NCBI GenBank assembly: GCA_950022655.1
Contig: OX465589.1
Span: 29,179,970 to 29,243,969 of the forward strand
Source: Alentia gelatinosa
Taxonomy: Eukaryota; Annelida; Polychaeta; Phyllodocida; Polynoidae
Length of the DNA: 64,000 nucleotides
Reading direction: 5' to 3'
Shown: in pieces, positions 10,498 to 20,909 of the stretch
How the letters are laid out: each line of letters starts with the position of its first letter
Numbering within the stretch: the stretch's first letter is position 1
Program-made: the position numbers and the translations under genes
The notes under the pieces: model-generated
Database searches by the model: none
What the model was told of the DNA's origin: nothing
What the model saw: only the letters and a program-made list of their open reading frames with translations

Positions 10498-12783
10498 CTC
10501 TCGAAGAGATCGCTAACTAAAGACGAAATCTCCTTGCTAGAAAAAGGTCTTAACTTTTGTCCAGTACAGGACAACCATAATGATGGAGACCAGAAAATAG
10601 AGTTAGACCAGTTTCATCAGAAACTGCGAACCAAACAATTCTTTGATAAAGAACAGTCCAGTATGGTAACTGTCAGTCACAAAGGTAATAATCTAGCATA
10701 TGATGACCAGTTCTTGTTACGAAGCCTGAAAGGAAAATCCAAGTGGAAACCCCCACTTGGATCTCGAAACCTAGAAAGCTTCATATCAATCAATGAGGTC
10801 AATCAGTCAATGCCGTCGGTGAGGAGGAAGCGAGCCAAACCGAATATGACTGGAGGTGAAAAAACAGCTCTACGCACACTCTCCCAAGACAAAAACATAG
10901 TCATGAAACAGGCAGACAAGGGAGGCGCAACTGTAGTACAAGATATTGAACAATATCTTGCCGAGGCAGAAAAACAATTAGGAGATGAAAGTACATATCA
11001 TCCCCTAACAAGCGATCCAACAAAAAGCCTCAACACAGAAATTGAGGATAAGATAGAGGAAATGACCAAGGGAGGTGAGATAAGCGATAGAATGGCTGGC
11101 GCTTTGAAAAGTGAAAAACCGAAAGCGCCTAACATCTACTTTCTCCCCAAAATCCACAAGACCCAGCGACCTCCACCTGGGAGGCCGGTGGTGTCGGCGA
11201 ACAATTGTCCTACAGAGAAAATCTCATCCTTTGTAGACAATTTCCTGAAACCACTAGTGCCAGATATAAAGTCATATATCAAGGACACTAACGACTTTGT
11301 GAACAAGATTGAGAATCTCCAAAATAGACGTGGAGACGTAATCATGGGAACTCTAGACGTGAGCTCCCTATACACAAACATACCAAATGCCGAAGGCATT
11401 GAGGTCATCTCCAGAAAACTGAAGGAGACCAGAAAAGGGGATATCAAACCCACCAATCAATCTCTGGTAGACCTCTTGGAAATGGTGTTGACTAAAAACA
11501 ACATAGTTTTCAATGGTAAACATTATATTCAGGTTAGAGGGACGGCGATGGGGACTAGGCTGGCCCTGTCATACGCAAACCTGTATATGGAACACATCGA
11601 GGAGACGATACTTCCGAAGTATCACCTCGCACCCTCAGTATGGTGGAGATATATAGATGATATCTTCTACATATGGGAACATGGCCAAGAGGAACTAGAC
11701 AAGTGGTTGGAGTTTCTGAACGATGCCCACCACTCCATCAAGTTCACTAATGAGTGCTCCAGGACAGAAATTAACTTCCTGGACACGAAGGTCAAGGTGG
11801 AGGAGGGCAAAATGTACACAGACTTGTACACAAAGCCCACAGATGCAAACACATATCTAAGATATGATACAGCACACCCTCCAGCTACAAAGCGTAGTCT
11901 CCCCTACTCCCAACTTCTGAGACTGAAACGCATATGTGAGAAAACCGAAGACTACGAAAAACATGCCACGAGTAAAGTGGATGAATTCGAAGCCAAAGGT
12001 TACCCACGAGAGACACTCCTACAGTGCAAGGCTAAGGTTGATGCCATAGAAAGGAGCGACACTCTCAAACCGAAAAAAGACAAAGGTGACAAAGAGGAAA
12101 AAGAAAAAACCTTCCTGATTGCCACTTACCGCCCGGGTAATAACAAACTGGGGGAAATTGTCGAGAAAAACTGGGACTTACTAGGAAGGTCGGTAACGAC
12201 AAAGTCGATATACCGAAGTAAACTAGTAAAGGGCTATAAACGCCCAAAGAATCTGAAGGATCATCTTGTCAGATCCAAGACAGATTATCACCCCGGAAAT
12301 GAAAAGGGAACAGAAGACGACAAGGACAAAACCAATATGCGCAATATCTGCAATCGTAAAAACTGCCAGTATTGCGCAAAACTAGATAGGGGTGGCAGTA
12401 TCCGCTCCAAAACCACAAGAGACAGGTATGACACCAAGTGGAATGTGACCTGCAACAGCTCCAATGTAATATACTGCATTGAATGTCAAAAATGCGGTAT
12501 ACATTACGTTGGGCAAACCAAACGCAAGATCAGAGAAAGGATGTACGAGCACCTCAGAAACATCAAAAAAGCAAACAATCAAAATGAAGTACCAATACAC
12601 TTCAATGACTGCAACCATGAAGGCATCGAAGATGTGAAGTTTCACATACTCGACTTCATCTTTTGCCACCCCAAAAGCGATAGAGCGATGACCCTACGGA
12701 ACAAAGTTGAGTTCAATTGGATCCATCGACTAAGGAGTCAATCCCCATGGGGACTAAACACCATGGACAACCGGTACGGCTAA
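10498..12783 (+). CDS. Penelope-type reverse transcriptase with GIY-YIG endonuclease
   Basis: Predicted to nick target DNA and prime reverse transcription of the element RNA. Residues are counted from the TTG at 10534. RT motif A (LDVSSLYTNIP) is near 274-284, motif B (GTAMGT) near 336, catalytic YIDD at 373-376, and NFLDTKV near 414-420. Then comes the Penelope hallmark YTKPTDANTYL, a Cys-rich linker (CNRKNCQYC), and GIY-YIG (VIYCIECQKCGIHYVGQT, about 645-662) followed by the catalytic Arg and EHLR. The frame is open upstream of 10534 to the 5' junction (NLSKRSLTKDEISLLEKGL), so the native N-terminus is missing and 10498 is not a true start. No internal stops or shifts: the rest looks functional. 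Confidence 0.95.
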   Translation, partial: LSKRSLTKDEISLLEKGLNFCPVQDNHNDGDQKIELDQFHQKLRTKQFFDKEQSSMVTVSHKGNNLAYDDQFLLRSLKGKSKWKPPLGSRNLESFISINEVNQSMPSVRRKRAKPNMTGGEKTALRTLSQDKNIVMKQADKGGATVVQDIEQYLAEAEKQLGDESTYHPLTSDPTKSLNTEIEDKIEEMTKGGEISDRMAGALKSEKPKAPNIYFLPKIHKTQRPPPGRPVVSANNCPTEKISSFVDNFLKPLVPDIKSYIKDTNDFVNKIENLQNRRGDVIMGTLDVSSLYTNIPNAEGIEVISRKLKETRKGDIKPTNQSLVDLLEMVLTKNNIVFNGKHYIQVRGTAMGTRLALSYANLYMEHIEETILPKYHLAPSVWWRYIDDIFYIWEHGQEELDKWLEFLNDAHHSIKFTNECSRTEINFLDTKVKVEEGKMYTDLYTKPTDANTYLRYDTAHPPATKRSLPYSQLLRLKRICEKTEDYEKHATSKVDEFEAKGYPRETLLQCKAKVDAIERSDTLKPKKDKGDKEEKEKTFLIATYRPGNNKLGEIVEKNWDLLGRSVTTKSIYRSKLVKGYKRPKNLKDHLVRSKTDYHPGNEKGTEDDKDKTNMRNICNRKNCQYCAKLDRGGSIRSKTTRDRYDTKWNVTCNSSNVIYCIECQKCGIHYVGQTKRKIRERMYEHLRNIKKANNQNEVPIHFNDCNHEGIEDVKFHILDFIFCHPKSDRAMTLRNKVEFNWIHRLRSQSPWGLNTMDNRYG

Positions 12784-13515
12784 GGGACTACCATAACGCC
12801 ACGTCAAAAATTTTTTTATACGAAAATAGACGTCTTTACGCACTAATTCGCTATGGAGAATTTCAAGAGAAAAGATTCACACAGTAGTCCTAAAAGCCCG
12901 ACCTGAAAAGACTCCTAACTAGGTACTCGCCTACGAAAACCATACCCACCAGTAGGAGGATGTGTTTTTTGAGCTAGATATATATGCCGCGACAGTTGCC
13001 GGCCACGCAACAATTTGCAAAATAATAAAATAGAGAAGTATCACACGTAACGTGATCCTCTCTTTAAACACCGCCATAAAAAATGGCACAAAACGGTGAA
13101 CGAATCAGGAATGAAAACCCCCCAAAGTGCCACACCTGACGAGAAGAAGTAAACTTCGAAACCACAAGTCTCTCGTCCCCGTATCTGAGGGGAACGGTCT
13201 GATAAACCCGAATCCACAGCAGTTTGTCCGCCCTCCCCTACACATAAAATGTCCCCACCAGACTGAGCACCAAATGGTCAGCCCCTGCTGGTAGCAGTAA
13301 GGCAGAGTGCCCAGCGTGAGGACGTTGTCACAGCGACAGCGAGTTGTTTACTACGCTGTCCAATCAGAACCATCCTAACGGCAGAACTAGGTCAAGTTCA
13401 GCCAATAGGAACGGGGATAACATCTAGCACACTGCGCATCGGACGCCACGGCGAGTACGCTATAACGTTAGGAGATCACTTGTGGTCGTGTTACGCACGC
13501 AGACGTCCGACAACC
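12784..13515 (+). other. 3' untranslated region of the Penelope-like element
   Basis: Noncoding sequence between the ORF stop and the right target duplication. It has a T7 run near 12811 and moderately GC-rich sequence. I see no hammerhead or other ribozyme that I can support by eye. Confidence 0.6.
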
Positions 13516-13592
13516 TAGGGTTAGGGATAGAGTTAGGGATGGGGATAGGGTTAGGGTTAGGGCTAGGGTTAGGGTTAGAGGGGGTGTCCACC
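13516..13592. repeat. Telomere-like array after the Penelope insertion
   Basis: Starts with the right 17-bp target duplication (13516-13532) and continues as TTAGGG/GGGATAGGG repeats matching 51745-51810 in the sister locus. Confidence 0.88.
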
Positions 13593-14223
13593 AAACTCCC
13601 GACGCGAACCGATGTGCCCCGATATTGCTCTCCCGATACAAAATCCATATCGTAGCGAAATCGTAGAGCTTATCGGGGCAGTTGGTAAGTTTACTACAAT
13701 AACGCTACCAACGCGGCTCAATGCGCACCGACGCGAACCGACGCGAAATGATGCAAAACCCGTATCACAGTGTATAGATGACTCTTTAAACGGGAAATCA
13801 TATGAAATAATCGATAGAAAATTATGAAATTTTCAGAATCTGTAGAATCTATAATGATTAAGCTGCTCTGCAAAAATGGTGAAATTTGATAGTAGATAAG
13901 GGTCTGAAAACGATCATTTTATACTTTAACTGAGGTATCATATAATATTGTTTTGTATCTACAGATAAAATATCAATCTTAAATATGCATTATTTCTGGA
14001 ATTATAAAGGAAATATGGTTGATTACACTGGTTGCATCATGAGCTATATCGGGGTGTATCGGGACCATGGCACCTTTTTCATGCACCCTCCCAATACGTA
14101 ACGACGCGCACCGACGCGCACCGACGCGAACCAATACGCTACGATATGCCTTCCGACGTGCTACGATATGGTAATTTTTAATCAGCTCGAGTCGGCTCAC
14201 GTCGGCGTTGGTGGGTGCGGGGT
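13593..14223. repeat. Subtelomere-like block with CGACGCGAAC repeats
   Basis: About 630-bp unit present three times in the window (also 51811-52453 and 63151-63794). Both ends carry clusters of the decamer CGACGCGAAC/CGACGCGCAC. The middle is AT-rich (GATAGAAAATTATGAAATTT). It always sits between TTAGGG arrays. No supported gene. Confidence 0.88.
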
Positions 14224-14701
14224 CTTAGGGTTAGAGTTAGGGCTAGGGTAAGGGTTTGGGTTGAACTTAAAACGCCATTCTAACAGTATCCTGCAATTCA
14301 GGTACAGGTACCGGTACAAAAATATTAAGTTCTCTGATGCATTGTAGTTTTGAAATGAATTGTTTACTAAGCTGTACATCTAGATTTTGAGAATAATTAA
14401 AATTAATAAAGCAGTACTTCATGATAAATACAGATAAAGTAAATACACCTGATGAAACGAATTTAATCGCGAAACGTTGTGTCAAACTTTGAACTGTACC
14501 ACCAAGTTTCAATAAAACTACAAAAAATAAAAAGTTCGGGAGTTGTTGGTTTGTGATAACTTTCATATACAAATTAAAATTAATGTTAGCAATACACACA
14601 CCACACGTGTCATTTCCTAGCAACTTTAACTAAATATCCAAGCACAGTCTATCTGAGTTGAGGGCAGACACTGCAGAATGGACACTCAAAACTCGCTCAC
14701 A
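14224..14701. repeat. Short TTAGGG run and satellite up to the B1 junction
   Basis: A short TTAGGG-like run (14224-14262), the GAACTTAAAACGCCATTC spacer and AT-rich satellite ending AACTCGCTCACA. At 14702 the satellite switches to element B1, where the intact satellite would read TTTTCAGC. No gene. Confidence 0.82.
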
Positions 14702-16029
14702 GTAAAATTGGGTCTCAGACAGATAGTACTGGAGAGTCTAGTACTCCCCGGAATAGGTCGGAGGATACCTTTCAGGCACCTTCTGATGAGGTTCCCAAAG
14801 GCTTCCTTGGACCAGAACTCTTAGCCGAGTTTGATCGGAAAAGGGAGGCCCGAGATATGTGCCGGGAACTAGAAGCTCGAAATCGAGAGATCGCCAAGGA
14901 GGTAGCCAAACGGCACCATAACTTGGAAGAACTTTCGGTTCGCGAGATAGAGACTCTAGAAAGAATCGAGCAATTGGACCAACATGTACACCACATGAAG
15001 GACCAGGCTCGACTACCAGAGACAGAATCATCCTGAAGGATGCCTATGTCACAAGCTGGCTGGAGTAATGTAAGAGATCATCTATACTCCCCTCCAGGGA
15101 AGGTGGAAGATCTTGAAAAGACCCCTAACAGATTTATATCTGGAACAAAGGGTGTGAAGACTCCTTTGGTTAGCTTCCGGCTACCTTCCGAGTCAAGAAT
15201 GGGTTCTCCGAGTTCTGCTATAGTAAAGCTATAGCCGAATTAGGGTTCAACTCTTTCAACCAAATAAGGGAGCAAGACCGGATCTTCAACTTGTCAATGG
15301 CAAGAGCCGACAAGGTTCCGATTATGCGTCCAGAGAACGCAGCCAGAAGGAACCCTGTCATTCCAAAACCTTATGGAAAAGGAATGGAGTGGGAACACTG
15401 GTTTGCGGGATTTTGTGAGGATATACAATGTAATGGCTGGAATAAAGTCGATGCATTGCCATACCTCAAGAGAGCGCTACAAGATGGACCCGGAGAAGCT
15501 GCAGGTGCTAATAGTGGACGCCTATGAACAGCGGTGTATACTATTCGGAAAGTATGCTAATCCAGGAAAAACTTCCCGGGTTAACGTAGTGGGTTCTACT
15601 TGGTCACAAGTAGAAGAAGAAGATACCTACGAGTGTCAGGAAGCGGAAATAGAGGATATACTCTCTAATGTCCGCTCGATGGTACTTGGAAGGGGAGGTT
15701 TCAATAGACGGGGACGTGGGAGAGGTCGAACCCCTAGCTTTGGAAGGAACAGTGATGTACCTTTTGTGTCAGAGGCAAAACCTAAAACCACTGAACCAGA
15801 AGGAAATCCTTCTGAGGTAATGAAGTTGTTGGCCAAAATCAATGAAAGACTGAATCAGGTGGAGAAAAACCAGCTGGATGTTCGACCTTGTTGGTGGTGC
15901 AACAAAATGGGACATATCTCTCCAGATTGTCCAGAATCCCGGAATGTTACTACAGTGGAAACACCTCGTAGTCTGCCTGCGTTGACGGTTGCCTCTAGAA
16001 GTGAACCGGAAAACAAAGAAGGACTGTAG
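14702..16029 (+). pseudogene. Gag, element B1 (N-terminally truncated, frameshifted)
   Basis: The first part is a coiled-coil (REARDMCRELEARNREIAKE...), followed by a capsid-like segment (GKGMEWEHWFAGFCEDIQ). After a frame change near 15500 come an RGG/RGR box (GRGGFNRRGRGRGRT) and a CX2CX4HX4C zinc knuckle (CWWCNKMGHISPDC, about 15887-15928). A TGA near 15036 replaces an Arg codon of B2. The role is packaging of element RNA. Confidence 0.88.
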
Positions 16030-16249
16030 CGATCAATAAGACTGTGAGATCAATAAGAAGGGATGTATTCCCCACTTACCAGAAAAGGGAAAGATACGAA
16101 GTACGGTCGCAACGATCTGTAGTAAGTATCTTTCACCCGGGCACCCCTGTCTGCAATGGCTTTGTCAACGCGGATGGGATCTTGGAACCTTAGATGGGAT
16201 CTCACGGTTTATATGACAACCGTCTCCCTTAGGTGGGCGACGTTGGTAT

Positions 16250-16900
16250 GTGCCGGCTAGAATTCAGGGAAGAAAGATAGATCTATTATTAGATACTGGC
16301 GCTAGTCGCTCTGTGTTGAACAATGGACTCTATCAGTCTCTTGGATTCGCACAGGAATGTCATGTTCCTGGAGCTTCGGCAAAAGCTGCTAATGGCACTC
16401 ACATGAGATGTTATGGTAGTGTGATCATTCCAGTCTCGATAGGTAACACCAAATTTGTATGGGGTCCCATACTCAGTGATATTGAAGAGAATGGAATATT
16501 AGGCATAGATTTTCTCACCCTCTATGGAGGCTCTATGGATCTACAAGATGGCACTCTCCGACTCAAATTTCCTGAGTTAATGGAAGTGGAATGTAGTTGT
16601 CGACGGATTTCTTCTTTGATCTCTGTTCGACAAGATGTGGGCATCCCACCTCAGCAGATGGTTAATGTCCTGATAGCTGGGGAAGGAGATTTACCACGTG
16701 GAGATGCACTCTTCGAGCCAAACCCAGAACTGTTTTCTCACAAAGGAATACAGGCCTGGGATACTTTGATTGGAAGTGCTAGAGAAGGATCAATTCCTAT
16801 AAGTAATCACACCTCCGGGTTGATTAAATTGAAGAAAGGTGATACATTGGGCTGGGCAACCCTAGCTCATGTAGATGGCCTAGTAGACTCCGGTCCATAG
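16250..16900 (+). pseudogene. Aspartic protease, element B1
   Basis: A 216-residue open stretch with the retropepsin signature LLLDTGASRSVLN near residues 11-23 and the hydrophobic-Gly flap partner NGILGIDFLTLYGG near 80-93. It would cleave Gag-Pol. The displayed start is a GTG within an open frame, so the true boundary with gag is uncertain. Stop at TAG. Sequence 16030-16249 is the gag/PR link, with a 58-bp stretch of B2 missing here. Confidence 0.88.
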
Positions 16901-17895
16901 GGAATCACACCTGTTCCAGTTTCCGAAATAAATGGGGAAGATAAAAAATCCGAACCGGGAGAACTGGACTTCGAAGGAACTGATTATGAAGAAGTACGAG
17001 TTAGTGCTATTGATACAGGAACAGGATACATTCCAGTTCCGAGTCAGTTGCATGAAACTCTAGAAACCTTAGTTCAGACGACAGACACACTAAACAGTGG
17101 GGAACGACATGAACTGAGAATGCTTCCAAAGAAAATGGAGTCAATCTTTGCTCGATCCTCGATCCTCTTGGAAGAACGGATCGAGTAGAACACACGATTG
17201 ACACAGAGGGACATCAACCTTTCCGTCTTCCTTATCGACGTCTCCCACCGGTAAAACGGGAAGCTTTAGAAGAGGAAGCAGAAAAAATGATGAACCAGAA
17301 AGTAATTATCCCCAGTGCAAGTCCTTGAGCTAGCCCTGTGGTAATGGTTACTAAGAAGGATGGTACTTGCCGATTCTGTATTGACTACAGAAAATTGAAT
17401 AGTATCACCCGGAAAAATGCCTATCCAATACCACGGAGCGATGAGAGTCTCGACTCTCTAGGAGGGAACCAGTGGTTTTGTACTCTGGATCTCCAATCTG
17501 GATATTGGCAGGTAAAGATGAACAGTGGCGATCAACCTAAAACGGCGTTCACCACTCATCAAGGGCTTTATGAGTTTACCGTAATGCCATTTGGCCTCTG
17601 TAACGCTCCAGCGACTTTTGAATCCATGATGGATCAGATGTTGCGTGGCTTACAGTGGAAAAAGTGTTTGGTTTATCTAGATGACATAATCATCTTCGGA
17701 AAGAATTATGTTGAATGTCTAGAAAACCTGAGAGAGGTATTTGAGCGGATTAAATCTTATGGGTTGAAGCTCAAACCTCAGAAATGCAAACTGTTTCGCA
17801 GATCTGTGGAATACTTGGGACGGATACTTTCTGGAAATGGAATCCGGGCAGATCCTTCCAAGTTGGAGGTAGTAGCTAATTGGCCGCGCCCCTAG
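16901..17895 (+). pseudogene. Reverse transcriptase, element B1
   Basis: Contains FCIDYRKLNSITRKNAYPIP, LDLQSGYWQVKM, the FGLCNAPATFESMMD primer-grip region and the intact catalytic YLDD (LVYLDDIIIFGK). A TGA at about 17327 replaces the Trp codon of B2 (SPWASP), and a 1-2 nt change near 17155 shifts the 5' portion. B2 in contrast has YLED. Ends at TAG after NWPRP. Confidence 0.92.
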
Positions 17896-18363
17896 AATAT
17901 AAAAGACAACAGGTCTTTCCTAGGATTTTGTTCGTACTACCGCGACTTTATCCCGGGTTTTTCTGAAATTGCACATCCCATGCAACAGTATGTGGTACTA
18001 GATAAGCCAGGGAAGCCAAAAGAGATCCAGTGGACTCCGGAAGCTGAACATGCTTTACTGGGACTTAAAAGAAAATTTAGGGAGACTCCCGTGTTGAAGT
18101 ACCCTCTGCCCCAGGGTCGGTTCATTATTGATACTGACGCTAGTAATGAGAGTATTGGAGCAGCGTTTTTCTCAGATTCAGAATGGTGTGGAGGTTCCAA
18201 TAGCTTTTGCCAGCAACAGCTTAAGTAAAAGCCAGCGGAACTACTGTACCACTAAGAGGGAACTCTTAGTGGTTGTGGTGTATGTAAGAAAATATCGGCA
18301 CTTCCTAGGAGGTGGAGATTTTATCTTGCGTGACGACCATTCTTCTCGCAAAAGGCTCTTTAA
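17896..18363 (+). pseudogene. RNase H 5' part, element B1
   Basis: RT-connection sequence and RNase H with the first catalytic Asp in IIDTDASNESIGAAF. The frame is broken near 18170 and 18225. It is interrupted by the TTAA MITE at 18364. The remainder resumes at 18740 (FKDAEGMIGRWLAAL, AGKSHINVDCLSRRP). Confidence 0.88.
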
Positions 18364-18739
18364 ATAACCCTTTCACACCGGGCACCTCTGACAAAGCAAT
18401 GTCTGTAAGGCCGGGTAGGGTGTTAGTACATATCGCCAGGGGACGGGGTCTTTTCAGGCCAATTATCATAATTTCACTTTTGATCATGTGATCATGTGGT
18501 CTTTAATATTATTTCATGAGTATTTCAAAATCGTAAGGCCAATGTTATACCAACCAATTGTAAATATTTCATCATTATTGATCAATTATTTACAAAGTTA
18601 TTACACATAATCTATGATTTTGCAAGTCTTAGAAAATGATGCCTTAAGGCATCATCCGGCCACACAAGGCGATGCCTTAAGGCATCATCCGGCCACAGGC
18701 GGCGATGCCTTAAGGCATCACCCGGCGCCAAAGGGTTAA
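18364..18739. mobile_element. piggyBac-like MITE (TTAA target, CCCTTT ends)
   Basis: 376 bp absent from the sister locus (empty site GGCTCTTTAACTTTAAAG near 56625). The left end reads ATAACCCTTTCACACCGG and the right end CCGGCGCCAAAGGGTTAA, so the inverted ends share TAACCCTTT and CCGG. TTAA flanks both sides (18360-18363, 18736-18739). The right arm has three perfect 16-bp palindromes, GATGCCTTAAGGCATC, at 18638, 18671 and 18704, each 33 bp apart. It has no coding capacity, so a transposase would have to act in trans. Confidence 0.88.
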
Positions 18740-18986
18740 CTTTAAAGATGCCGAGGGAATGATTGGAAGATGGCTGGCAGCTCTTTCCGAATTCGGATTG
18801 ACTAACTGCCAGATTGAGCACCGGGCTGGAAAGTCTCACATTAATGTGGATTGTCTCTCAAGGAGACCAGTGCGGAAATGTGGGCTGCCAGATTGCCGGG
18901 ACTGTGGCGAGCATAGAGCTGTAATAGCTACCCTACGCTCCCAGAAAGTAAAACCGCCCCAGAACTATCAGTGGACACTAGAATAG
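18740..18986 (+). pseudogene. RNase H 3' part, element B1
   Basis: Continuation of RNase H after the MITE: MIGRWLAALSEFGLTNCQIEHRAGKS then NVDCLSRRP, the usual RNase H C-terminal AGKxNxxADxLSR motif. B2 has the canonical NADCLSRRP here. Ends at a TAG. Confidence 0.85.
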
Positions 18987-20343
18987 ATTAAGCAAAGTCA
19001 ACAGGCTGACCCAGATCTGTTCCGGTTAACTAAACTGGTAGCCAACGGGCTCCATAGACCTACAGGGCCCGAGATCTCGCCTGAAAACCGAGAATTTCGG
19101 AATCTGTGTGGTCAATGGAAAGAACTAGAGGTCCGAGATGGAGTATTATATCAATGGAGAACTACGTTGCAACCACTTAAACGTGCTCTGCAATTAGTAG
19201 TCCCTCGAGAATTACATTCCGGACTAATGACTCTATGTCACGAACATAGGAGTGCAGCTCATCTAGGACGGAAAAGGACGGTAGCCAGAATAAGGCGTCG
19301 TTACTACTGACCTGGAATGGGTGTAGATATTCGAAGATGGATATCTGGATGTTCCGTCTGTAGCAAAGTCAAACCCGGGGTAGGACTCGGAAAGATGCCG
19401 CTACAACAGGAGCTATTTGGTGTCAGGTTTGCCAGAATCGCTCTAGATATCATATCTGGTATCGACGAGTCTGAGGAAGGAAATACCTGTATGATGGTGG
19501 TGATGAATTACTACACAAAATATGTGCAGATCTATCCCATGAAGAATCACAAAGCTGCCACTTGTGCGGAAGCTTTAGTGAAAAACTGGATGCTGCCTTT
19601 TGGAACTCCGAGCGTACTACATTCCGACCAGGGACGGGAATTTGAATCCCAGATCTGGAAAGAAATGTGTAGGATACTTGAGATCAAAAAGACACATACT
19701 AATCCATATCGTCCACAATCAGATGGTATGGTAGAAAGATTCAACCGGACATTGATCCAGTGTCTTCGGACCCTGGTAGATGAAAACCGGAAGAATTGGG
19801 ATGAATTGGCACCATTTATAGCTCACGCTTACAATGGGACCATTCATTCAAGCACGGGGTGTTAACCTAATTTACTCGTCTTTGGCGAGGAAATAGTAAT
19901 GCCCGCTGACATAGTCTATGGGGTTCCCGGAATGTCTATGGATGATCCTTGTCCCATAGGTTTTGTCGAAAAGTTCAGGGAACGTTTTGTAGAGGGATAT
20001 TACAGAAGATATTCGCAAGACGGAACCTGACAAAAGCTGCCGAGTGGCAAAAGACTGGCCACGATGTCAATCTTAAACCACGTAAGTTCCGAGTAGGAGA
20101 CCGGGTTGTACTATACCACACTCCGTTGGTAAATGTAAAACACGCTCCTAACTGGGACGGACCATTCAGAATTGTAAAATATTGTCAGAAATGACGGTAG
20201 TGATAGAGGATGAATGGTCAAGAAGGTGTTACAAATCCCATGTAGCTCGTTTACGACTATGGGAAGGGAAGCACGAAAATAGACTCTAAACCCCGCCGCA
20301 GCTCTCGACTAAAATCGAAGGCTGTGGTTAGCTACAAAGAGTA
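18987..20343 (+). pseudogene. Integrase, element B1
   Basis: H2C2 domain (LCHEHRSAAHLG ... CSVCSKVKPG) with a TGA replacing Trp near 19309. The catalytic core has ALDIISGIDE (first Asp), LHSDQGREFESQ (second Asp) and RPQSDGMVERFNRTL (catalytic Glu). A TAA after HSSTGC (about 19861) is shared with B2. The C-terminal GPY/F-type module (NWDGPFRIVK) and a basic tail (PRRSSRLK) end at TAG about 20341. There is no chromodomain. Confidence 0.9.
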
Positions 20344-20790
20344 GTGGTGCCGGGGTTGTCGAAAACAGAACGAGAAGCAATGGTACGGAATGTAGATCGT
20401 TGATGGTCAGTGGCGTGTCAATTATATGTGAATGTTGATCAAATAGTTACCTTAAAACCAGTTATTGTGTGCCGCAGCCCAGACGTTGCTCTAAGGGACC
20501 CCGTCGAGGACCCTCTAGAGGCTGCAGAATTGTGCTCTGTAAGGTCTGATCCATTTATATGAAAGTTGTAAAGAGTCTCCCATACTATCAATGTGATGCA
20601 CGATGGCAATAAGAAACCACACGCGGTAGATAACTCGGGGTGGTGCTCAAAAAGGGGCTTCCCCGGGTTTCGGAACCTGTGCTGGGCGATTGAAGGTGTG
20701 AACGAATCAAGTCGAGCGTAACGCTGACCTTTGGTTTCTTCACGCATGTGGTGTTGAGACGCTCAAGATGAGCCAGTCTCGACACGGTTG
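20344..20790 (+). other. Noncoding gap between integrase and post-pol ORF, B1
   Basis: About 450 bp without a credible ORF, well conserved with B2 (58185-58631). It leads into the promoter-like segment. Confidence 0.6.
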
Positions 20791-20909
20791 ATTGGTTCGC
20801 GACTGCGAATCTGGGTCAACAAGGAGTATATAAGACCCTGTTTTTTTCAGTAGTCTTCACTCTGTGTTCGGAGTGGTGCCTAGCACCACGGGAGTCGGGC
20901 GGTAGCAGC
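20791..20909 (+). promoter_or_regulatory. Core promoter for the post-pol ORF, B1
   Basis: Inverted CCAAT box (ATTGG, 20791-20795), TATATAAG (20827-20834), a pyrimidine-rich initiator-like TCTTCACTCTG about 27 bp downstream, and an ATG at 20910. The spacing fits a polymerase II core promoter. It is distinct from the LTR-B promoter. B2 has the same elements. Function is inferred. Confidence 0.6.

Larger units (their letters stand above)
10493..13515 (+). mobile_element. Penelope-like element, 5'-truncated, inserted in telomere-like repeat
   Basis: 3023 bp flanked by the 17-bp direct repeat TAGGGTTAGGGATAGAG (10476-10492 and 13516-13532). The sister locus near 51760 has an uninterrupted array, that is, the empty site. 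The element starts inside its ORF, and about 730 bp of 3' untranslated sequence follow the stop. No terminal repeats were seen. Confidence 0.93.

Noticed and set aside
8989..14701. True chromosome end
   Set aside because: TTAGGG arrays are short, degenerate, interrupted by spacers and flanked on both sides by retroelements. They are interstitial or subtelomeric at most.
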